The translations under genes and the position numbers were made by a program. 8,932 bases of DNA from a bacterium (GTDB lineage: Bacteria; SZUA-182; DTGQ01), in contig JAILZY010000123.1 in NCBI GenBank assembly GCA_023512255.1, forward strand, positions 1 through 8,932, read 5' to 3'. The notes beneath the pieces were generated by a model. It was not told the origin of the DNA. It saw only the letters and a list, made by a program, of their open reading frames with translations, and made no database searches. Below, piece by piece: positions 5,944 to 8,932 of the stretch; position 1 is the stretch's first letter; each line of letters begins with the position of its first letter.

Positions 5944-6063
5944 TCGCTCTTATTTATAGCTACCATTGAGAGACATAACCCTAATAAGAGCTAAGCCCCT
6001 TCGAGGGTTTATGGTTGTTCTGATATACCTTGGGGGGTTATGGTGTCTGATATATAAGAGCGA
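5944..6063 (+). promoter_or_regulatory. Nested inverted-repeat structure upstream of deoB (unrecognised)
   Basis: An outer stem, TCGCTCTTAT (5944-5953) with ATAAGAGCGA (6054-6063), encloses an inner perfect stem, CATAACCC (5974-5981) with GGGTTATG (6035-6042). Inside that is a small hairpin, CCCT-TCG-AGGG (5997-6007). An alternative 9-bp pairing, GCTCTTATT (5946-5954) with AATAAGAGC (5983-5991), would exclude the outer stem. Imperfect direct repeats (6005-6027 and 6035-6054) also share a GGGTT..ATGG..TCTGATATA pattern. The architecture resembles a two-state RNA, but I match it to no known riboswitch, and transcription through it is assumed. Confidence 0.45.
6030..6058 (+). promoter_or_regulatory. 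Weak candidate promoter for deoB
   Basis: TTGGGG (6030-6035), a 17-base spacer and TATAAG (6053-6058) would start transcription near 6065, about 30 bases before the deoB start codon. The -35 is poor. If this promoter is used, most of the upstream inverted-repeat structure would lie outside the transcript and act as DNA. Confidence 0.3.
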
Positions 6064-6095
6064 TAATTTTATAAATATCCATCATAATTTCTGCC

Positions 6096-7295
6096 TTGCC
6101 AAAAAACGATAGCTTAAAGAGAAACAGATTTCAGCGCATCGTGGTCATTGTTCTTGATGGCCTTGGGGTGGGAGCGCTGCCGGATGCAGCCGAATATGGA
6201 GACAGTGGAAGCAATACGCTGCTGAACCTAGCTGCGGCTGTGGGCGGAATTCACCTGCCTAATCTTGAGCGAATGGGCTTGGGTCATGTTTGTCCCTTTG
6301 CTGGTCATGATTCCACCATTCAGCCCGTGGGGGCCTATGGACGGCTAGCCGAAGTTTCCAAAGGCAAAGACAGCACGGTTGGGCATTGGGAACTTATGGG
6401 TGTTGTGGTCGATCGGCCTTTTCCAGTCTACCCATCCGGGTTTCCGGATGAGATTCTCGACCCTTTCCGTCAAGCCATTGGTACTGAGATTTTGGGCAAT
6501 GTGCCTGCCTCAGGCACGGAAATCATAGAGCGACTGGGCCAAGAGCATGTGCGGACAGGATACCCAATTGTCTACACTTCTCAGGATAGTGTCTTTCAGA
6601 TTGCTGCTCATGAGGAGATTATTCCCCCTGAGCGGTTATATGAATGGTGTGCCATAGCGCGCTCTATACTGACTGGCCCCCACGCTGTAGCCCGGGTTAT
6701 AGCTCGCCCTTTCATCGGCAGCCCAGGAAATTGGCAGCGCACTAGACGGCGGAAAGATTTCTCCCTGGAGCCTCCTGAGCCAACAGTACTGGATTGGCTG
6801 AAGGAGCGGCAAGTCGCGGTCGTTGGTATTGGCAAGGTGGCTGATATTTTCGCCGGACGGGGTTTTACCCAAACAATTCCTGCCAAGGGCAACGCCGATA
6901 CCTTGAACGTGCTTGAAAAGACCCTATCTGAGCTGAAAGAGGGCTTTATCTTGGCGAATCTGGTGGATTTTGATATGCTCTATGGCCACAGGAATGATCC
7001 GAAAGGGTATGCTGAGGCTCTTGAGTTTTTTGACCAGCGGCTTGAGAGACTGCTGGCATTTTTGTCTCCCAATGACCTTCTGCTGATTACCGCGGATCAC
7101 GGATGTGATCCGGTCACGCCATCTACTGATCACTCAAGAGAATATACGCCGGCTTTGGCCTATACTCCCTTTGCTCGAGCGGGAGTCAATCTGGGAACCA
7201 GATCTTCTTTTGCTGATATAGCTAAAACTATAGCTCAAAATTTTTATGTTTCCGAATTAACTAAGGGCGTGTCTTTTTTGAACGAAATTATTTAA
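6096..7295 (+). CDS. deoB: Phosphopentomutase (phosphodeoxyribomutase)
   Basis: A 399-residue cytoplasmic enzyme of the alkaline-phosphatase-like metalloenzyme superfamily. It interconverts ribose- or deoxyribose-1-phosphate and the 5-phosphates in nucleoside salvage. VLDGLGVGALPDA (19-31) holds the first metal ligand, Asp21. GKDSTVGHWELMG (90-102) is the nucleophile region. DFDMLYGHRNDP (291-302) and TADHGCDP (332-339) plus TDHSREY (344-350) supply Asp293, His298, Asp334, His335 and His346, matching the di-manganese site of Bacillus cereus DeoB. Length is normal for the family. Ser93 stands where the B. cereus enzyme has its phosphorylated Thr85, with Thr94 next to it. The start is a TTG without a visible ribosome binding site. 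The family N-terminus begins close to residue 14 here, so a slightly later start is possible. Confidence 0.95.
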   Translation: MPKNDSLKRNRFQRIVVIVLDGLGVGALPDAAEYGDSGSNTLLNLAAAVGGIHLPNLERMGLGHVCPFAGHDSTIQPVGAYGRLAEVSKGKDSTVGHWELMGVVVDRPFPVYPSGFPDEILDPFRQAIGTEILGNVPASGTEIIERLGQEHVRTGYPIVYTSQDSVFQIAAHEEIIPPERLYEWCAIARSILTGPHAVARVIARPFIGSPGNWQRTRRRKDFSLEPPEPTVLDWLKERQVAVVGIGKVADIFAGRGFTQTIPAKGNADTLNVLEKTLSELKEGFILANLVDFDMLYGHRNDPKGYAEALEFFDQRLERLLAFLSPNDLLLITADHGCDPVTPSTDHSREYTPALAYTPFARAGVNLGTRSSFADIAKTIAQNFYVSELTKGVSFLNEII

Positions 7296-7417
7296 CTATT
7301 CTAAAGATTAAAAATATTAATATTTTAAAATATTTTATAAAAATTACAAAAAATTGTAATATTTAATTATCCACAACTGAAGAGATTTAATTGTTTACAA
7401 CTGGGGAGAGGAAGAAA
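7296..7417. other. AT-rich spacer with palindromes and one consensus DnaA-box sequence
   Basis: Very AT-rich DNA between deoB and the ROK kinase gene. It contains a perfect 16-bp palindrome, AAAATATTAATATTTT (7311-7326), and a 7-bp hairpin, ATTACAA-AAAA-TTGTAAT (7343-7360), possibly a weak deoB terminator. TTATCCACA at 7367-7375 equals the strong DnaA-box consensus. No second box was found nearby. Confidence 0.5.
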
Positions 7418-8392
7418 TTGTTCATCGGAGTTGATCTTGGCGGAACAAATACTAGAGTCGGAGCAGTGAACTCCAGCGGTCAGGTTTTTCACCGCCTTTC
7501 GCTTCCAACCAGGGTAAATCTTGGGCTGGAAGAAGTGATTGGAAGGATCGTGAGCACAATTTTGAGCGTTATCGAACAGAGCGAGAAGGAAGGGTATCAG
7601 ATCAAGGGAGTGGGGATAGGATCTGCCGGCATTATTGATATCAGGACAGGCACAGTGGTCACTTCTCCGAACTTTCCAGAATGGAGCCAGGTGCCTCTGA
7701 AGCTGATCATGGAAAATAAAATCCCATATCCAGTGTTTGTCGATAATGATGCCAATGCCTTTGCCTATGGAGAAAAATGGGTAGGAGTAGGGAAGAATGT
7801 TCAAAGCATGGTTTGTATAACCCTGGGGACAGGGGTTGGCGGGGCTATTATCCTTGGTGGACGTCTCTGGCATGGATTTGACGGCATGGCTGGGGAAGTT
7901 GGGCATATGACCGTGCAGCCAAACGGATTGAGATGTAATTGCGGCAACTACGGATGTCTGGAATCTTATGCCTCTGCCTCTTCTGTTGTGCGTAGAATCA
8001 AACTGGCCATTCAATCAGGAAGGACAACGATAGTCATGGATCAGGTAAACGGTGATCAGGATAAAATCACTTCTACGATTGTCTACCAGGCCGCCTTAGA
8101 AGGAGACCCACTGGCAAAGGAGATTATGGAAGAGACCGCCGTATATCTTGGCATCGGTATTGCCAACCTGATTAATCTCCTTAACCCAGAGCTCATTGTT
8201 GTTGGAGGTGGACTGGCCAATGCCTGGGATATGCTCTATCCTATCACCCTAGCCGAGGTCCGTCGCCGGGCTTTTGCCAGTCTGGCCCAAACCGCCCAAA
8301 TTCGCAAAGCCTCTCTGGGAGATGATGCCGGAATTATCGGCGCTGCCGGCATCGCCTCCTTTAGCCTGAAGGAGGTAGCCTATGCGATATGA
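7418..8392 (+). CDS. ROK-family sugar kinase, probably glucokinase
   Basis: A 324-residue cytoplasmic kinase that probably phosphorylates glucose, or a related hexose, using ATP. FIGVDLGGTNTR (2-13) is the N-terminal phosphate-binding motif. DNDANA (109-114) contains the catalytic base Asp111. TLGTGVGGAI (135-144) is the second phosphate loop. EVGHM (160-164) with CNCGNYGC (173-180) gives His163, Cys173, Cys175 and Cys180, the ROK zinc site. No DNA-binding N-terminal helix-turn-helix is present, so this is a kinase rather than a ROK repressor. I start at the TTG at 7418, which has GGGGAGAGG six bases upstream and places the family motif at the terminus; a TTG at 7391 would add nine residues. 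It follows deoB in the same direction. Allose, mannose or N-acetyl sugar specificity cannot be excluded. Confidence 0.9.
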   Translation: MFIGVDLGGTNTRVGAVNSSGQVFHRLSLPTRVNLGLEEVIGRIVSTILSVIEQSEKEGYQIKGVGIGSAGIIDIRTGTVVTSPNFPEWSQVPLKLIMENKIPYPVFVDNDANAFAYGEKWVGVGKNVQSMVCITLGTGVGGAIILGGRLWHGFDGMAGEVGHMTVQPNGLRCNCGNYGCLESYASASSVVRRIKLAIQSGRTTIVMDQVNGDQDKITSTIVYQAALEGDPLAKEIMEETAVYLGIGIANLINLLNPELIVVGGGLANAWDMLYPITLAEVRRRAFASLAQTAQIRKASLGDDAGIIGAAGIASFSLKEVAYAI

Positions 8393-8434
8393 TTATGGTG
8401 AATGGTGATATGATGATATAACTATGCCTTTTAT

Positions 8435-8468
8435 GCCTTTGCACTTTCTGGCATTCTGGGTGCAAGGC
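8435..8468 (+). terminator. Imperfect hairpin downstream of the ROK kinase gene
   Basis: GCCTTTGCAC (8435-8444) pairs with GTGCAAGGC (8460-8468), with one bulged T and a 15-base loop. It lies about 40 bases past the stop codon. It lacks a T-run, so it may stabilise the mRNA 3' end rather than terminate by itself. The octamer ATGCCTTT is repeated at 8424 and 8433. Confidence 0.35.
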
Positions 8469-8548
8469 CCAAAATCAGTAAGCCTTTGATATTTACAGGA
8501 TCATGAGCTTTATCTAAGAATTTCGCGACGAAGAGTTAGTGCAAAGTT

Positions 8549-8572
8549 TCAATATATTAATCAATATATTAA
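8549..8572 (+). repeat. Perfect 12-bp tandem repeat
   Basis: TCAATATATTAA occurs twice head to tail (8549-8560 and 8561-8572). The two copies are identical, and each contains the palindromic core AATATATT. Confidence 0.7.
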
Positions 8573-8607
8573 ATAGTCATAAAATCTTGAGTAGTTACAA
8601 AAAATGC

Positions 8608-8648
8608 AAAAGTATCTTTGAAAAGTATACTTATAGAAAAAGTATACT
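8608..8648 (+). repeat. Three spaced copies of an AAAAGTATACT motif
   Basis: AAAAGTATACT occurs exactly at 8621-8631 and 8638-8648. A degenerate copy, AAAAGTATCT, lies at 8608-8617. The palindrome AAGTATACTT (8623-8632) is centred in the middle copy. Spacings of 13 and 17 bases make these possible binding sites for a regulatory protein. Confidence 0.55.
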
Positions 8649-8771
8649 CGTTTAAGGTAGGTTTTGATTGGCATGAATATTGATAATCACGTCAATAAAC
8701 ATATTTTTATGGTAAACTGAATACAATATCGAAATAAACCATAAATTTTCACCAAAATAGCTAATTAAAAA

Positions 8772-8836
8772 TCGTGCCTGGGAAAACCAAAGTGGAAGCA
8801 CTATATCTGTTAGCTGAGTGTTAAAAATAGGCACGA
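8772..8836. repeat. Distant 8-bp inverted repeat enclosing a small hairpin
   Basis: TCGTGCCT (8772-8779) and AGGCACGA (8829-8836) are perfect inverted repeats, and both are preceded by TTAAAAAT on the plus strand. The small hairpin AGTG-GAAG-CACT (8791-8802) lies between them. It could be a short structured RNA or a relic of a mobile repeat. There are no target-site duplications outside the arms. Confidence 0.4.
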
Positions 8837-8932
8837 GAGCACAGGGGATGGTCAATAGACTTTATCGTAAATATAACTAATTGAAAATAAATAACTTTTA
8901 AAAAACTAAGATTCAAACTAACTCTTTATATA

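Larger units (their letters stand above)
8393..8932. other. Gene-free AT-rich stretch with repeats
   Basis: No credible coding gene or RNA gene was seen in these 540 bases. They hold an imperfect hairpin after the ROK gene, a 12-bp tandem repeat, three copies of a GTATAC-centred motif and a distant inverted repeat, listed separately. The last 60 bases are AT-rich and run off the window. Confidence 0.5.

Noticed and set aside
5944-6063. Purine or other known riboswitch upstream of deoB
   Set aside because: The conserved core bases of the purine riboswitch were not found, and the stem arrangement is different.
7367-8014. 215-residue minus-strand frame over the ROK kinase
   Set aside because: It lies opposite the ROK phosphate-binding, catalytic and zinc motifs, which fix the coding strand as plus. 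Its translation shows no family pattern.
8652-8855. 67-residue minus-strand reading frame with hydrophobic content
   Set aside because: It starts with TTG, has only a weak AAAG upstream, resembles no known protein, lies across the inverted repeat, and is AT-rich in the way random open frames here are.

Overview
This is a bacterial chromosomal window with coding DNA of roughly balanced GC and very AT-rich spacers. A Tat-exported formate dehydrogenase-N type catalytic subunit together with an IHF/HU-type nucleoid protein points to a Gram-negative-like anaerobe or facultative anaerobe, perhaps deltaproteobacterial or from an uncultured phylum. I cannot place it more precisely from sequence alone.

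Layout. (1) 1-560 holds a tRNA-Leu(CAA) with its own sigma70-type promoter. A second near-consensus promoter follows, with no convincing gene after it, and about 200 nt later there is a clear intrinsic terminator. That makes a candidate small RNA or attenuated leader. (2) 740-1042 is an IHF/HU-family protein with a short poly-asparagine tail. It converges on (3) 1133-1567 (minus), a small soluble protein resembling bacterial PH-like domains. That gene has its own promoter, and a perfect 10-bp inverted repeat sits where an operator would. (4) 1700-4789 (minus) is a large molybdopterin/4Fe-4S formate dehydrogenase alpha subunit with a twin-arginine signal. It has Cys rather than selenocysteine at the active site and lacks neighbouring beta and gamma subunit genes. 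(5) 4790-5303 is a divergent control region rich in inverted and direct repeats. (6) 5304-5801 (plus) is a flavodoxin-fold protein. (7) 5802-6095 carries two 32-bp near-identical repeats flanking a pure-GC palindromic core, then a nested inverted-repeat structure of about 120 nt. (8) 6096-7295 (plus) is phosphopentomutase DeoB. (9) 7418-8392 (plus) is a ROK-family sugar kinase, probably glucokinase, preceded by an AT-rich stretch holding one perfect DnaA-box sequence. (10) 8393-8932 has no credible gene but contains several short repeats and an inverted repeat.

Functionally, DeoB (pentose-1-phosphate to pentose-5-phosphate in nucleoside salvage) and the ROK kinase (free hexose phosphorylation) are both carbon-scavenging enzymes transcribed in the same direction. 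The formate dehydrogenase and flavodoxin-like protein are redox proteins sharing a divergent intergenic region, so joint control is possible but not shown. No IS element, phage gene, toxin-antitoxin pair or true CRISPR array is visible. The most unusual material lies in the spacers, plus the substituted active-site pair in the formate dehydrogenase.
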